Of a DNA stretch of 64,000 nucleotides, positions 43,269-52,930 are shown piece by piece; positions within the stretch are counted from its first letter, which is position 1; each line of letters starts with the position of its first letter. The stretch is from Chitinophaga sp. CB10 (GTDB lineage: Bacteria; Bacteroidota; Bacteroidia; Chitinophagales; Chitinophagaceae): NCBI GenBank assembly GCA_001870995.2, contig MLAV02000016.1, positions 1-64,000 on the forward strand. The letters run 5' to 3'. A program made the position numbers and the translations under genes. The notes under the pieces were generated by a model that was not told the origin of the DNA, made no database searches, and saw only the letters and a program-made list of their open reading frames with translations.

Positions 43269-43997
43269 ATGAAGAAACTCACCACGTTCCTCGCCTTTTT
43301 ATTACTGGTGGCCGCCATTTCGGCCAATGCCAAGCACAAATACCGGGTGCTGGTATTTTCAAAAACAAAGGGGTTCCGGCATGACTGCATCCCCACCGCC
43401 CGGCAGGCCATCCTGAAACTGGGCGCCGAAAATAACTTTGCGGTAGATACGACCGAAGACGCCTCCGTTTTCACTTACGACAACCTGAAAAAATACGATG
43501 CCGTGATTTTCAGCTGCACCACCGGCGACGTACTTGACAGCGCACAGCAGGAAGCTTTCATAAAATACATCCATAAAGGAGGCGGATTTATGGGCATCCA
43601 CGCAGCTACGGATACAGAGTACGACTGGCCATGGTTCGGACGCCTGGTAGGGGCTTATTTCACCAGTCACCCTAAACAACAGGTGGCCACGCTGAAGGTG
43701 ATCGATAAATCCCATATCTCCACCAAACACCTCCCGGACGACTGGACAAGAAAAGATGAATGGTACAATTTCAGGGATATTAACCCGGACATTCACGTGC
43801 TGATCAAGATAGACGAATCCACCTACGAAGGAGGTAAAAACGGCGACAACCACCCGATGTGCTGGTACCACGCTTTCGAAGGAGGACGTTCCTTCTACAC
43901 CGAAATGGGCCACACTAAAGAGTCCTACGCCGACCCGCTGTACCTGCAGCACCTGCTCGGAGGAATCCAATATGCCGCTAACATCAAAGTGAAATAA
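43269..43997 (+). CDS. ThuA-domain protein, secreted
   Basis: Protein of 242 aa. Signal peptide MKKLTTFLAFLLLVAAISANA, then a ThuA domain with RVLVFSKTKGFRHDCIP, VFSCTTGDVLD, GGFMGIHAATDTEYDWPWFGRLVGAYF, in part, and PMCWYHAFEGGRSFYTEMGHTKESY. ThuA proteins have a class I glutamine-amidotransferase-like fold and occur in trehalose and keto-sugar clusters; the exact reaction is not fixed. Paralogous to the N-terminal domain of the next protein. Confidence 0.9.
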   Translation: MKKLTTFLAFLLLVAAISANAKHKYRVLVFSKTKGFRHDCIPTARQAILKLGAENNFAVDTTEDASVFTYDNLKKYDAVIFSCTTGDVLDSAQQEAFIKYIHKGGGFMGIHAATDTEYDWPWFGRLVGAYFTSHPKQQVATLKVIDKSHISTKHLPDDWTRKDEWYNFRDINPDIHVLIKIDESTYEGGKNGDNHPMCWYHAFEGGRSFYTEMGHTKESYADPLYLQHLLGGIQYAANIKVK

Positions 43998-44009
43998 TCC
44001 CTTAAAATT

Positions 44010-47000
44010 ATGAAACCAGTTTTCAGACTACTCCTGGTAATAGCCCTCATCGCTACCGTTACCGGATGTACGAAAAAGAGAGAAGGCAAGCCCCGCATCC
44101 TCGTGTTTACCAAAACCACGGCGTTCAGGCATGCTTCCATTCCTGCCGGTATCGCAGCCTTTCAGACGAAAATTGCCAGCGACCTGAATATCATCGTGGA
44201 TACCACGGAGGATGCCAGCAAATTCAATGAAGATACCCTTTCCCAATATGCGGCCGTAGTATTCCTCAATACCACCGGCGACGTGCTCGACAACTACCAG
44301 GAAGCCGACTTTGAAAGATATATCCAGGCCGGCGGCGGTTTTGTAGGCGTGCATGCCGGTACGGATACGGAATACGACTGGCCCTGGTACAATCACCTCG
44401 TAGGCGCACAATTCGCCAACCACCCGGAAGGCGTGCATGATGCCAAACTGATTGTAAAGGACCAGCAGTTCTTTGACCCGTATAAGCTGCCGGCTACCTT
44501 TAACCAGGTGGATGAATGGTACAATTTCAAAAAGATGGATACCACCCTCAAAGTGCTGATCCAGCTGGATGAAACTTCCTATAAAGGCGGTACGATGAAC
44601 AACAACCACCCTATCGCCTGGTACCATGATTACGACGGCGGCCGCGCCTTTTATACCGGTATGGGCCACACGCCGGAAGCTTACCAGCAGGAGAACTTCC
44701 TGAACCAGCTGAAAGCCGGCGTGCGTTATGCCATCGGCGACAATAAGGTGCTGGACTACTCCGCCGCTACCACGCTCCGCGTGCCTTCGGAAGACCGCTT
44801 CACGAAAAACGTGCTGGCAGCAGGTCAGTTCTTCGAACCAACGGAAATGACTATACTCCCTAACCTGGATATCCTCGTGGCACAGCGCCGCGGCGAACTG
44901 CTGCTGTACAAACAGGCGGACAGGTCCATTTCCCAGGTAGGCTTCCTGAACGTGTATTATAAAACGGAAGTGCCCAACGTCAATGCGGAAGAAGGCTTCC
45001 TCGGCCTTGCAGCTGACCCGGATTATAAGAACAACCACTACATCTACGCTTTTTATTCTCCCCGGGATACTTCTGTAAACCGCCTTTCCCGCTTTACCTT
45101 CACGGATAATAAGCTGGATACGGCGTCAGAAAAGATCATCCTGCAGTTCTACAGCCAGCGGGATATCTGCTGCCATACCGGCGGTTCTATCGCCTTCGGG
45201 CCGGATAACCTGCTGTACCTCTCCACCGGGGATAACACGACGCCGTTTGACGAACCAGGCCAGCAATTCGGCTCAAAAGGTTATGGCCCTACGGACGACC
45301 GCCCCGGCCACCTGCAGTACGACGGCAGAAGGTCCTCTTCCAACACCAATGACCTGCGTGGTAAAATCCTGCGCATCAAAGTGATGCCGGATGGCAGTTA
45401 CACCATTCCAAAAGGCAACCTGTTCCCTCCGGGCACACCGGGCACCAAGCCGGAAATCTTCGTCATGGGTACCCGCAACCCTTACCGTATATCCGTTGAC
45501 CGTAAAAACGGGTATGTATATTGGGGAGAAGTAGGCCCTGACGCCAACAACGATGATTCCCTCCGTGGCCCACGTGGTTACGATGAAATAAACCAGGCTA
45601 AAAAGCCCGGCTATTATGGTTACCCGCTGTTTATTGCGGACAATAAACCCTACCGGGAATACAATTATGAAACCGGGGAAAGCGGTAAGTTTTACGATCC
45701 TAAAAAACCGATCAACAACTCCCGCAACAACACCGGCCTGAAGGAACTGCCGCCGGCGGTGCCTGCGTTTATCTGGTACCCGTACGCCAAATCAGAGGAG
45801 TTCCCGCTGGTGGGCGCCGGTGGCCGCAACGCGGAAGCCGGACCGGTATATTACAGTGAATTCTATCCAAAAGACACCCGCTTCCCGGATTACTATAACA
45901 ACAAGCTGTTTATCTACGACTGGGTACGTGGCTGGATCATGGCGGTTACCATGGATAAAGACCATAACTATTCCCGGATGGAACGCTTCATGCCTCACCT
46001 GAAGCTGAACGCTCCGATCGATATGGAAATGGGCCCTGACGGCCGCCTTTACATCCTCGAATATGGTAATGGCTGGTTCAGTAAAAACCCGGATGCGGCC
46101 CTCACCCGTATCGACTACAACGGCGGCAACCGCGCGCCGGTAGCGCAACTGCAGGTGGATAAGCTCAGCGGCGGCCTGCCGTTTACCGTGAAATTATCAG
46201 CCGCCGGCAGTAAGGACCCGGATGGGGATCAACTCACTTACCTCTGGACATTCGGCAACGGTAATAAAAAAGAAACCACCGAGCCTACCGTTACCTATAC
46301 CTACACCACCGCAGGCGAATACAATGTGGGCGTGGAAGTAAAGGATAACAACGGCGCCAGCACGCGCAGCCAGCAAATCAGCGTATATGCCGGCAACGAA
46401 GCGCCGGTAGTCAGCATTAATATCGCCGGCAATAAAATGTTCTATTTCCCGGGCAAACCCGTGCAATACACGGTGAACGTTTCCGATAAGGAAGATGGTT
46501 CCTCTGCCGATGGCAAAATCGACAACAGCAACCTCTATGTTAAATCCGACTACCTGGAAGGCCGTGATAAAGCCGCTATGCCACAGGGCCACCAGGTGAT
46601 CACCGGCGCCATTGCCGGTAAAAACATCATGGAGGTATCCGATTGTAAAACCTGCCACAAAGTGGATGAAAAGTCCATCGGACCATCCTTTAAACAAGTG
46701 GCGGAGAAATACAAATCCGATCCTTCCGCTCCTGAAAAACTGGCGCAGAAAATTATCAACGGCGGTGGCGGCGTTTGGGGCGAGACCGCTATGGCAGCGC
46801 ATCCGGGCCTGTCCACCACGGAGGCCAAACAACTGGTAGAATACATCTACTCCGTTGGCGGCGCTACCACCAAAGAGCCATCCCTGCCGGCTTCCGGCAG
46901 CATCAACCCCGCCGGGAAAGGACCGCTGAAAGACGATGGCGTGCTTTATATCAGCGCCAGCTATACGGATAAAGGCGCTGCCGGCATCAAACCAATGACC

Positions 47001-47411
47001 GGTACTGCCAGCGTAGCGCTGTACAGTCCGCGCATCCCGGCATCGGCCTATACCAAAGCCGATGGCGTGTCCGCCTTTGAAATCAACGGCATGAAATTCC
47101 TCATCCCGGGCGTGCCTTCCAGCACGGTGGAATACGGCGATCTTGACCTGACAGGCGTATCGGCGGTAGACATGAACTACATGACCAATGCCGCTTCCGA
47201 AGCAGGCTTCAACGTAACCGCTTACCTGGATGGCAACCAGATCGGCGCGTTCCAGGTAGGGCCTGGCGCACAGCCAAGGCAGCCGGCAACCGGTTCTGTT
47301 AAATTACCGGGCGTGAGCGATGGTAAAAAACATACCCTGAAATTTGCGTTTAAACCGATAGATCCTGCCAAACAGGCGCCGTTGGGGATAACGTCGATTT
47401 TATTGAAATAA
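44010..47411 (+). CDS. Five-domain lipoprotein: ThuA, sorbosone dehydrogenase-like propeller, PKD, cytochrome c, carbohydrate-binding
   Basis: Protein of 1133 aa. Lipoprotein signal ending TVTGC. Domains in order: ThuA (about 29-245, ILVFTKTTAFRH), a PQQ-dependent sorbosone/glucose dehydrogenase-like beta-propeller (about 255-705, including EEGFLGLAADPDYKNNHYIYAFYS, in part, and VMGTRNPYRISVDRKNGYVYWGEVGPD, in part), PKD (707-795), cytochrome c with CKTCH (about 879) and a Met in TAMAAHPG, then a carbohydrate-binding module (about 970-1133). This wires sugar oxidation to electron transfer in one outer-facing chain. Last gene of the cluster. Confidence 0.9.
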   Translation: MKPVFRLLLVIALIATVTGCTKKREGKPRILVFTKTTAFRHASIPAGIAAFQTKIASDLNIIVDTTEDASKFNEDTLSQYAAVVFLNTTGDVLDNYQEADFERYIQAGGGFVGVHAGTDTEYDWPWYNHLVGAQFANHPEGVHDAKLIVKDQQFFDPYKLPATFNQVDEWYNFKKMDTTLKVLIQLDETSYKGGTMNNNHPIAWYHDYDGGRAFYTGMGHTPEAYQQENFLNQLKAGVRYAIGDNKVLDYSAATTLRVPSEDRFTKNVLAAGQFFEPTEMTILPNLDILVAQRRGELLLYKQADRSISQVGFLNVYYKTEVPNVNAEEGFLGLAADPDYKNNHYIYAFYSPRDTSVNRLSRFTFTDNKLDTASEKIILQFYSQRDICCHTGGSIAFGPDNLLYLSTGDNTTPFDEPGQQFGSKGYGPTDDRPGHLQYDGRRSSSNTNDLRGKILRIKVMPDGSYTIPKGNLFPPGTPGTKPEIFVMGTRNPYRISVDRKNGYVYWGEVGPDANNDDSLRGPRGYDEINQAKKPGYYGYPLFIADNKPYREYNYETGESGKFYDPKKPINNSRNNTGLKELPPAVPAFIWYPYAKSEEFPLVGAGGRNAEAGPVYYSEFYPKDTRFPDYYNNKLFIYDWVRGWIMAVTMDKDHNYSRMERFMPHLKLNAPIDMEMGPDGRLYILEYGNGWFSKNPDAALTRIDYNGGNRAPVAQLQVDKLSGGLPFTVKLSAAGSKDPDGDQLTYLWTFGNGNKKETTEPTVTYTYTTAGEYNVGVEVKDNNGASTRSQQISVYAGNEAPVVSINIAGNKMFYFPGKPVQYTVNVSDKEDGSSADGKIDNSNLYVKSDYLEGRDKAAMPQGHQVITGAIAGKNIMEVSDCKTCHKVDEKSIGPSFKQVAEKYKSDPSAPEKLAQKIINGGGGVWGETAMAAHPGLSTTEAKQLVEYIYSVGGATTKEPSLPASGSINPAGKGPLKDDGVLYISASYTDKGAAGIKPMTGTASVALYSPRIPASAYTKADGVSAFEINGMKFLIPGVPSSTVEYGDLDLTGVSAVDMNYMTNAASEAGFNVTAYLDGNQIGAFQVGPGAQPRQPATGSVKLPGVSDGKKHTLKFAFKPIDPAKQAPLGITSILLK

Positions 47412-47433
47412 CAGCCTGTTCAAGGCATAAAAA

Positions 47434-47470
47434 AAATCCCTGACGTTACAAGCGTCAGGGATTTTTTTTA
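47434..47470 (+). terminator. Terminator of the keto-sugar cluster
   Basis: AAATCCCTGACG (47434-47445) pairs perfectly with CGTCAGGGATTT (47453-47464), 7-nt loop, followed by T-run. Ends the plus-strand cluster. On the minus strand it can also end the GH92 transcript. Confidence 0.9.
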
Positions 47471-47516
47471 TCACTTATTAAGGCAGTAGGTTTACGCCAT
47501 AAAAAAGAACAGCAGA

Positions 47517-47546
47517 TTACTTCGTATAGTCGTTGGGTTTAGTGCC
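47517..47546 (-). pseudogene. C-terminal relic of a GH92 gene
   Basis: Minus strand reads GTKPNDYTK followed by a stop. The intact GH92 gene just upstream ends GNKPKDYTK and a stop. The two 30-nt stretches match at 24 of 30 positions and the stop lies at the same place. This looks like the remaining end of another GH92 copy, deleted or converted. Too short for certainty. Confidence 0.5.
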
Positions 47547-47562
47547 AAAAAAACAAACCAAT

Positions 47563-49854
47563 CTACTTCGTATAATCCTTCGGTTTATTCCCCATCACAA
47601 ACGTAATCACTCCTCCATGCATAATATCCGCATGGCTGATCGTCAGCTTCTTCCACTCCTTCCCATTCAGCAGTACCTTTTGTACATACACATTTTTGTC
47701 TGACTGATTCCGCACATCCACGGTAAATGATTTCCCATTTTCCAGCTGCAGCGTCGCCTTATTCACCGCGGGACTTCCCAGTTCATACTGGTCGGAGCCG
47801 GGGCACAGCGGGTAAAAGCCCAGGGAGGAAAAGATATACCAGGCGCTCATCTGGCCGCAGTCATCATTGCCGCCGAGGCCATCCGGGCCGGGGTGATACA
47901 TTTTCTTCAGGATCATACGCACCCTGTCCTGCGTTTTCCATGGCTGGCCGGTATGGTTGTAGAGGTAGGCCACGTGATGCGAAGGTTCATTGCCATGTAC
48001 ATAATTCCCGATGATACCGTCGCGGGTAATATCTTCCGTTTCCGCAAAATATTTATCCGGCAGCTCCATGGTGAAAAGCGAATCCAGGTGTTGCGCAAAT
48101 TGTTTCTTGCCACCCATCATTTCAATCATTTCAGCGGGGTATTGCGGTACGTACAGGCTGTAGTTCCACGCATTGCCTTCAATAAAGCCCTGGTCGTGCG
48201 TTTGCAGCGGGTCAAAATCTTTTTTGAAGGAGCCGTCGCTCAGGCGGGGGCGCATGAAGCCGGTGGAGGCGTCATAAACATTTTTGTAGTGGAGGGAGCG
48301 TTTGATGAACTCCTCGTAGATATCCTTGCGGTTCAGCTTTTTGGCTACCTGGGCAATGCACCAGTCGTCATAAGCATATTCCAGCACTTTAGATACGGAG
48401 GCGCCTTGTTTATCCTCCGGGATATAACCATTATCAATATAGTACCCGAGGCCGTCATAGCTGCGGTGGCGGGCCGTGGTCACGCAGGCTTCCAATGCCT
48501 TGTCTGCATCAAACGGCGCGTTTCCTTTTATGATGGCATCGGCGATTACAGATACGCTGTGATAGCCGATCATACACCAGTTTTCGTTGGCATAGTGGGA
48601 CCATACCGGCAGCATATGCTGCGCGCTTTGCTCGTAATGCGCTACCATAGAGCGTACCATGTCCGCGTTGCGGGCAGGCTGTATCAGGTTAAAGAAAGGA
48701 TGCAGGGCGCGGTAGGTATCCCAGAGGGAGAAGGTGGTATAATTCGTATAACCGTTGGCGTTATGCACATTCATATCCAGTCCGCGGTAGTTGCCATCCA
48801 CATCCATATAGGTAGTCGGATTGATGAAAGCGTGGTACATCGCGGTGTAGAAGTTCTCCTTCTCTTCCCTGGAAGGCGATTCAATACGGATTTTATTCAG
48901 TTCTTTGGCCCAAAGCGCCTGCGCGTCAGCCTTCACTTTATTGAAGTCCCAGCCCGGCGCTTCCGCATATAAATTTTTCAATGCGCCGGCAGTGCTTACC
49001 GGGGAAATGGCCAGTTTGATTTTGATCTGCTCCCCGGGGGTGGTGTTAAAGTCAAACCAGGCGCGGATCTGCCGCCCTGCCATTTCCGGGAAATTATGCG
49101 TTTGATCAAACTTGCGCCAGAAGCCGCGGTACACGTTGTTGGCGTAGTTCTGATGACCGTAGCTTTTAAACGGCTTGGAGAAGGTCATGGCGAAATACAC
49201 TGTTCTCGTACGTGCCCAACCGTTAGTCTGCCGGTAGCCGGTGATGGTGCTGTCGTTTTCCACCCGGATGAAAGTCCACACATTCTTGTTTTCGTAGTTG
49301 TAGATGTTGGACATCATATCCAGGATGATATGCGCTGGCTCCTTGCCATTGAAGGTATATTGATGAAACCCTACCCGGTTGGTAGCGGTGAGTTCTGCCA
49401 GTACGTCCGGCTCGTCCAGTTTCACTTTATAGTAACCTGCTTCGGATACTTCGCTGGCATGGGAAAAGGTAGAGCGGTAGCCGGTTTCCGGGTGGTCCGC
49501 CGTACCGGGATTGAGTTGCAGCGGGCCCGTGGCAGGCATGATCAGGAAATCCCCGAGGTCCGCATGGCCGGTACCGCTGAAATGGGTATGGCTGAATCCT
49601 ACGATGGTTTTATCCTCATACTGGTAACCCGCGCAATACTTATACACATCCTTATTGTATTTCCCATCCATTTCGTAAGGTATGGTATCCGTTTCCGGGC
49701 TGAGCTGCACCGCGCCGAAAGGCACGGTAGCGCCGGGATAGGTATGCCCCATTTTCATGGTACCGGTGATGGGCTTTACATATTGCAGGAGGTTTTCCTG
49801 CGCGTTGGCAGCTACTGCCGCAGTGAGTAGCAAGGGCGTCAAAAATTGCTTCAT
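47563..49854 (-). CDS. GH92 alpha-mannosidase, copy A
   Basis: Protein of 763 aa. Signal peptide MKQFLTPLLLTAAVAANA. GH92 landmarks: VKPITGTMKMGHTYPGATVPFGAVQLSPET, in part, GFSHTHFSGTGHADLGDFLIMP, in part, SLWDTYRALHPFFNLIQP, ENWCMIGYHSVSVIADA, and the catalytic-region GNDDCGQMSAWYIFSSLGFYPLCPG, in part. Exo-acting calcium-dependent alpha-mannosidase on N-glycans or mannans. Paired with copy B and the LacI gene on the same strand. Confidence 0.92.
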   Translation of the reverse strand: MKQFLTPLLLTAAVAANAQENLLQYVKPITGTMKMGHTYPGATVPFGAVQLSPETDTIPYEMDGKYNKDVYKYCAGYQYEDKTIVGFSHTHFSGTGHADLGDFLIMPATGPLQLNPGTADHPETGYRSTFSHASEVSEAGYYKVKLDEPDVLAELTATNRVGFHQYTFNGKEPAHIILDMMSNIYNYENKNVWTFIRVENDSTITGYRQTNGWARTRTVYFAMTFSKPFKSYGHQNYANNVYRGFWRKFDQTHNFPEMAGRQIRAWFDFNTTPGEQIKIKLAISPVSTAGALKNLYAEAPGWDFNKVKADAQALWAKELNKIRIESPSREEKENFYTAMYHAFINPTTYMDVDGNYRGLDMNVHNANGYTNYTTFSLWDTYRALHPFFNLIQPARNADMVRSMVAHYEQSAQHMLPVWSHYANENWCMIGYHSVSVIADAIIKGNAPFDADKALEACVTTARHRSYDGLGYYIDNGYIPEDKQGASVSKVLEYAYDDWCIAQVAKKLNRKDIYEEFIKRSLHYKNVYDASTGFMRPRLSDGSFKKDFDPLQTHDQGFIEGNAWNYSLYVPQYPAEMIEMMGGKKQFAQHLDSLFTMELPDKYFAETEDITRDGIIGNYVHGNEPSHHVAYLYNHTGQPWKTQDRVRMILKKMYHPGPDGLGGNDDCGQMSAWYIFSSLGFYPLCPGSDQYELGSPAVNKATLQLENGKSFTVDVRNQSDKNVYVQKVLLNGKEWKKLTISHADIMHGGVITFVMGNKPKDYTK

Positions 49855-49944
49855 GGTTGATGTTTAAGAGCTATAAAAAATACATCCCGAAGAATCGGGA
49901 TGAAGTATTTACAGTGAACAATGAAATTCTTTTTTATCCATCTT

Positions 49945-52236
49945 TTACTTTACCGCGGTAGAGTAAGAGTAGGGGAAATCAGCCGGGCTGGTTCCTTTTG
50001 TTTTATTAGGAGCCGCGCCCATATTGAATACCAGCTTACCGCCATTTTGCAGGTCCTGGTGGCTGATCCAGTTTTTCGTATAGTTTTTACCGTTAAGGGA
50101 CGCGCTTTGCACATAGAGGTTTTTGGCGCTGTTAGCCGGCGCTTCAATCACCATTTTCTTACCGTCTTCCAGCGTCATGGTGAGTTTGGAAAATAACGGC
50201 GTGCCGAATACATATTGCGGCGTACCAGGGCATACCGGGTAGAAGCCCATCGCGGAAAACACGTACCAGGCGGAGGTTTGGCCGTTATCCTCATCCCCGC
50301 AGTAACCATCCGGCGTAGGTTTGTACAAGCGCTCCATCACCTGGCGGATCCAGTATTGCGTTTTCCATGGCTGGCCGGCGTAGTTGTACAGGTAAATCAT
50401 ATGCTGGATGGGTTGGTTGCCGTGCGCGTACTGGCCCATGTTCATAATCTGCATTTCGCGGATCTCGTGGATGACGCCGCCGTAATAGCTGTCGTCAAAC
50501 GCAGGTGGCATTTTGAATACGGAATCCAGCATTTCCACAAACTGCTCTTTTCCGCCCATTAAGGTGGCCAGGGCATTCACGTCGTGGAAAACGGACCAGG
50601 TATAGTGCCAGGAGTTGCCTTCGGTAAAGGCATCTCCCCATTTGAATGGGTTGAAAGGCGTCTGGAATTTGCCATCCTTGTTTCTGCCGCGCATGAGCTT
50701 TGTTTCCGGGTCAAACACGTTGCGGAAGTTCTGGCTGCGTTTTGCAAAGCGGTCCAGCTCTTCTTTTGGCCGGTTCAGGGCTTTTGCCAGCTGCAGGATG
50801 GTGAAGTCGTCGTAGGCGTATTCCAGCGTACGGGCGGTGTTTTCATTGATATTTACATCGTAAGGCACATACCCCAGGGTATTGTAATATTTCACGCCTT
50901 TACGGCCTACAGAGGTGAGCGGGCCTTCGTTTTCAGAATTTTTCAGCACTGCTTCGTAGAGGGTATTGATATCATAACCGCGGATACCTTTGATATAGGC
51001 GTCAGCGATGAGTGAAGCGGAGTTGGAGCCGATCATGCAGTCGCGGTGGCCGGGGCTCGCCCATTCAGGCAGCCAGCCGCTTTCCTTGTAAGCGTTGGCG
51101 AGGCCCTCCATGATGTGGCTGCTCAGGCTCGGATACATGAGGGTGAAGAACGGGTGTACGGCGCGGAACGTGTCCCAGAAGCCGTTATCGGTAAACATAT
51201 AGCCGGGTAATACTTCCCCTTTGTACGGACTGTAGTGCACCACTTCATTTTTTGCATTGAGTTCATAGAACTTGCGCGGGAAGAGGAGTACGCGGTACAG
51301 GGAGGAGTAGAAGGTGCGCACCTGTTCCGGTGTGCCGCCCTGTACGGCGAGGCGGCCCAGTTCTTTATTCCAGATATCTTTCGCTTTGTTTTTGGTAACG
51401 TCGAAGTTATCGCTGCCAATTTCCCGTTTCAGGTTGAGTTCCGCCTGGTCGTAGGAAATAAAGGACGATGCGGTTTTGATCGTCACTTTTTCCCCGCGTT
51501 GGGTTTTGAAGCCCACTACCGCGCCGCTGTGGTTGGACTGCATTTCCAGCTTGCCGGCAACCAGCACGCTGTCGTGCCAGGTATGGGCTACGGTAAACGG
51601 TTTATCGAAATAGATCACGAAATAATTTTTGAAGTTCGCCGGTACGCCGCCGCTGTTTTTAGTGGTGTAGCCGATGATCTTTTTTTCTTCCGGGATGATT
51701 TTAATGTAGGACCCTTTGTCGAACGCATCTACCACGAGGAAGGAGCTATCGCTGGCCGGGTAGGTAAAACGCAGTTGCGCGGCTCTTTCCGTAGGCGTGA
51801 TTTCCGTGGTTACGTCGGCATCTGCGAGGTACACGCTATAGTAGTATGGTTTGGTGATTTCCGATTTGTGGGAGAACCAGCTGGCGCGTTTCCGCTGGTC
51901 AAACTTGATGGAGCCTGTTACCGGCATGATGGCAAACTGGCCATAGTCGTTGATCCAGGGGGAAGGCTGGTGGGTTTGTTTGAAGCCGCGGATCTTGTCG
52001 GCGCTGTATTGATACGCCCATCCGTCGCCCATGGCGCCGGTTTGCGGCATCCAGAAATTCATACCCCATGGCAGGGCGATGGCGGGATAGGTGTTACCGT
52101 TAGACAGGCTTACTTTGGAATCGGTGCCCATGAGGGTGTTCACCCATTCCACCGGTTCCTGCACTTTTTCCACCGTCTGACTCTTGGCGTGGTGCATTAA
52201 AAAAATAGCTACAGCTAGCAATCCAACTTTTTTCAT
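49945..52236 (-). CDS. GH92 alpha-mannosidase, copy B
   Basis: Protein of 763 aa, a paralogue of copy A. Signal peptide MKKVGLLAVAIFLMHHAKS. Landmarks: VEWVNTLMGTDSKVSLSNGNTYPAIALPWGMNFW, in part, GFKQTHQPSPWINDYGQFAIMP, DNGFWDTFRAVHPFFTLMYP, HRDCMIGSNSASLIADAYI, and CGDEDNGQTSAWYVFSAMGFYPVCPG, in part. Distinct C-terminus (TSPADFPYSYSTAVK) from copy A. Upstream of it is the 84-bp repeat array, then lacI. The pair may work on different linkages or chain positions. Confidence 0.92.
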   Translation of the reverse strand: MKKVGLLAVAIFLMHHAKSQTVEKVQEPVEWVNTLMGTDSKVSLSNGNTYPAIALPWGMNFWMPQTGAMGDGWAYQYSADKIRGFKQTHQPSPWINDYGQFAIMPVTGSIKFDQRKRASWFSHKSEITKPYYYSVYLADADVTTEITPTERAAQLRFTYPASDSSFLVVDAFDKGSYIKIIPEEKKIIGYTTKNSGGVPANFKNYFVIYFDKPFTVAHTWHDSVLVAGKLEMQSNHSGAVVGFKTQRGEKVTIKTASSFISYDQAELNLKREIGSDNFDVTKNKAKDIWNKELGRLAVQGGTPEQVRTFYSSLYRVLLFPRKFYELNAKNEVVHYSPYKGEVLPGYMFTDNGFWDTFRAVHPFFTLMYPSLSSHIMEGLANAYKESGWLPEWASPGHRDCMIGSNSASLIADAYIKGIRGYDINTLYEAVLKNSENEGPLTSVGRKGVKYYNTLGYVPYDVNINENTARTLEYAYDDFTILQLAKALNRPKEELDRFAKRSQNFRNVFDPETKLMRGRNKDGKFQTPFNPFKWGDAFTEGNSWHYTWSVFHDVNALATLMGGKEQFVEMLDSVFKMPPAFDDSYYGGVIHEIREMQIMNMGQYAHGNQPIQHMIYLYNYAGQPWKTQYWIRQVMERLYKPTPDGYCGDEDNGQTSAWYVFSAMGFYPVCPGTPQYVFGTPLFSKLTMTLEDGKKMVIEAPANSAKNLYVQSASLNGKNYTKNWISHQDLQNGGKLVFNMGAAPNKTKGTSPADFPYSYSTAVK

Positions 52237-52403
52237 ACTTGTATTTATAAATGGAATACTTACAAAATCGATTTAGCACAGGTGAATTAAAAAAAGATTC
52301 TCTGAAGAATCTTTACTATCTCTGATACCATACCCGTGATAAATGTATAATTTTTTTTTAGATCAAGGGGAAATATTGGGGAGAAATTTATGGACGGCGG
52401 GCC

Positions 52404-52917
52404 GGGGGGTATCGTCCGGGCGGCGGCACTTCCGGGGAGAATGCTGTGGGAACGGGGGCGCTGTCCGGAGCGGGGACCCTGTAAAACGCGGTGAATAAGG
52501 CCGGGGGCGGGCGGCGCTACTACCGGGGAAAATGCCATGGGAACGGGGGCGCTGCCCGGAGTGGGGACCCTGTAAAACGCGGTGAATAAGGCGTCAGGCG
52601 ATACTACCGCGGAAAATGCCGTTGGATCGGGAGTGCTGTCCGGAGCGGGGACCCTGTAAAACGCGGTGATTAAGGCGTCAGGCGCTTCTACCACGGAAAA
52701 TGCCGTAGGATCAGGAGTGCTGTCCGGAGCGCCCCCCCTGTAAAACGCGATGAATAAGGCGTCAGGCGATACTACCGCGGAAAATGCCGTAGGATCGGGA
52801 GTGCTGTCCGGAGCGGGGACCCTGTAAAACGCGATGAATAAGGCGTCAGGCGATACTACCGCGGAAAATGCCGTAGGATCGGGAGTGCTGTCCGGAGCGG
52901 GAACCCTGTAAAACGCG
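52404..52917. repeat. 84-bp tandem repeat array between lacI and the GH92 operon
   Basis: About six units. The landmark CCCTGTAAAACGCG recurs at 52477, 52568, 52652, 52736 (one variant), 52820 and 52904 with steps of 91, 84, 84, 84 and 84 bp. Units nearest lacI are almost identical; those near GH92 are more diverged. 84 bp is 28 codons: on the minus strand a frame reads repeats of VSPDALFIAFYRVPAPDSTPD... that begins in an ATGA overlap with the lacI stop. On the plus strand each unit encodes a 25-codon RTG-to-TAA mini-frame (M/V-NKASGDTTAENAVG...). Neither is a supported gene; there are no unique spacers, so it is not CRISPR. Confidence 0.85.
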
Positions 52918-52930
52918 AATGGCGCCCGCC

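Noticed and set aside
47893..48972. 359-codon and other antisense frames in GH92 copy A
   Set aside because: Overlaps a full-length GH92 gene with clear motifs; no independent evidence.
52404..52917. CRISPR array
   Set aside because: Units are contiguous 84-bp repeats with no unique spacers and no cas genes nearby.
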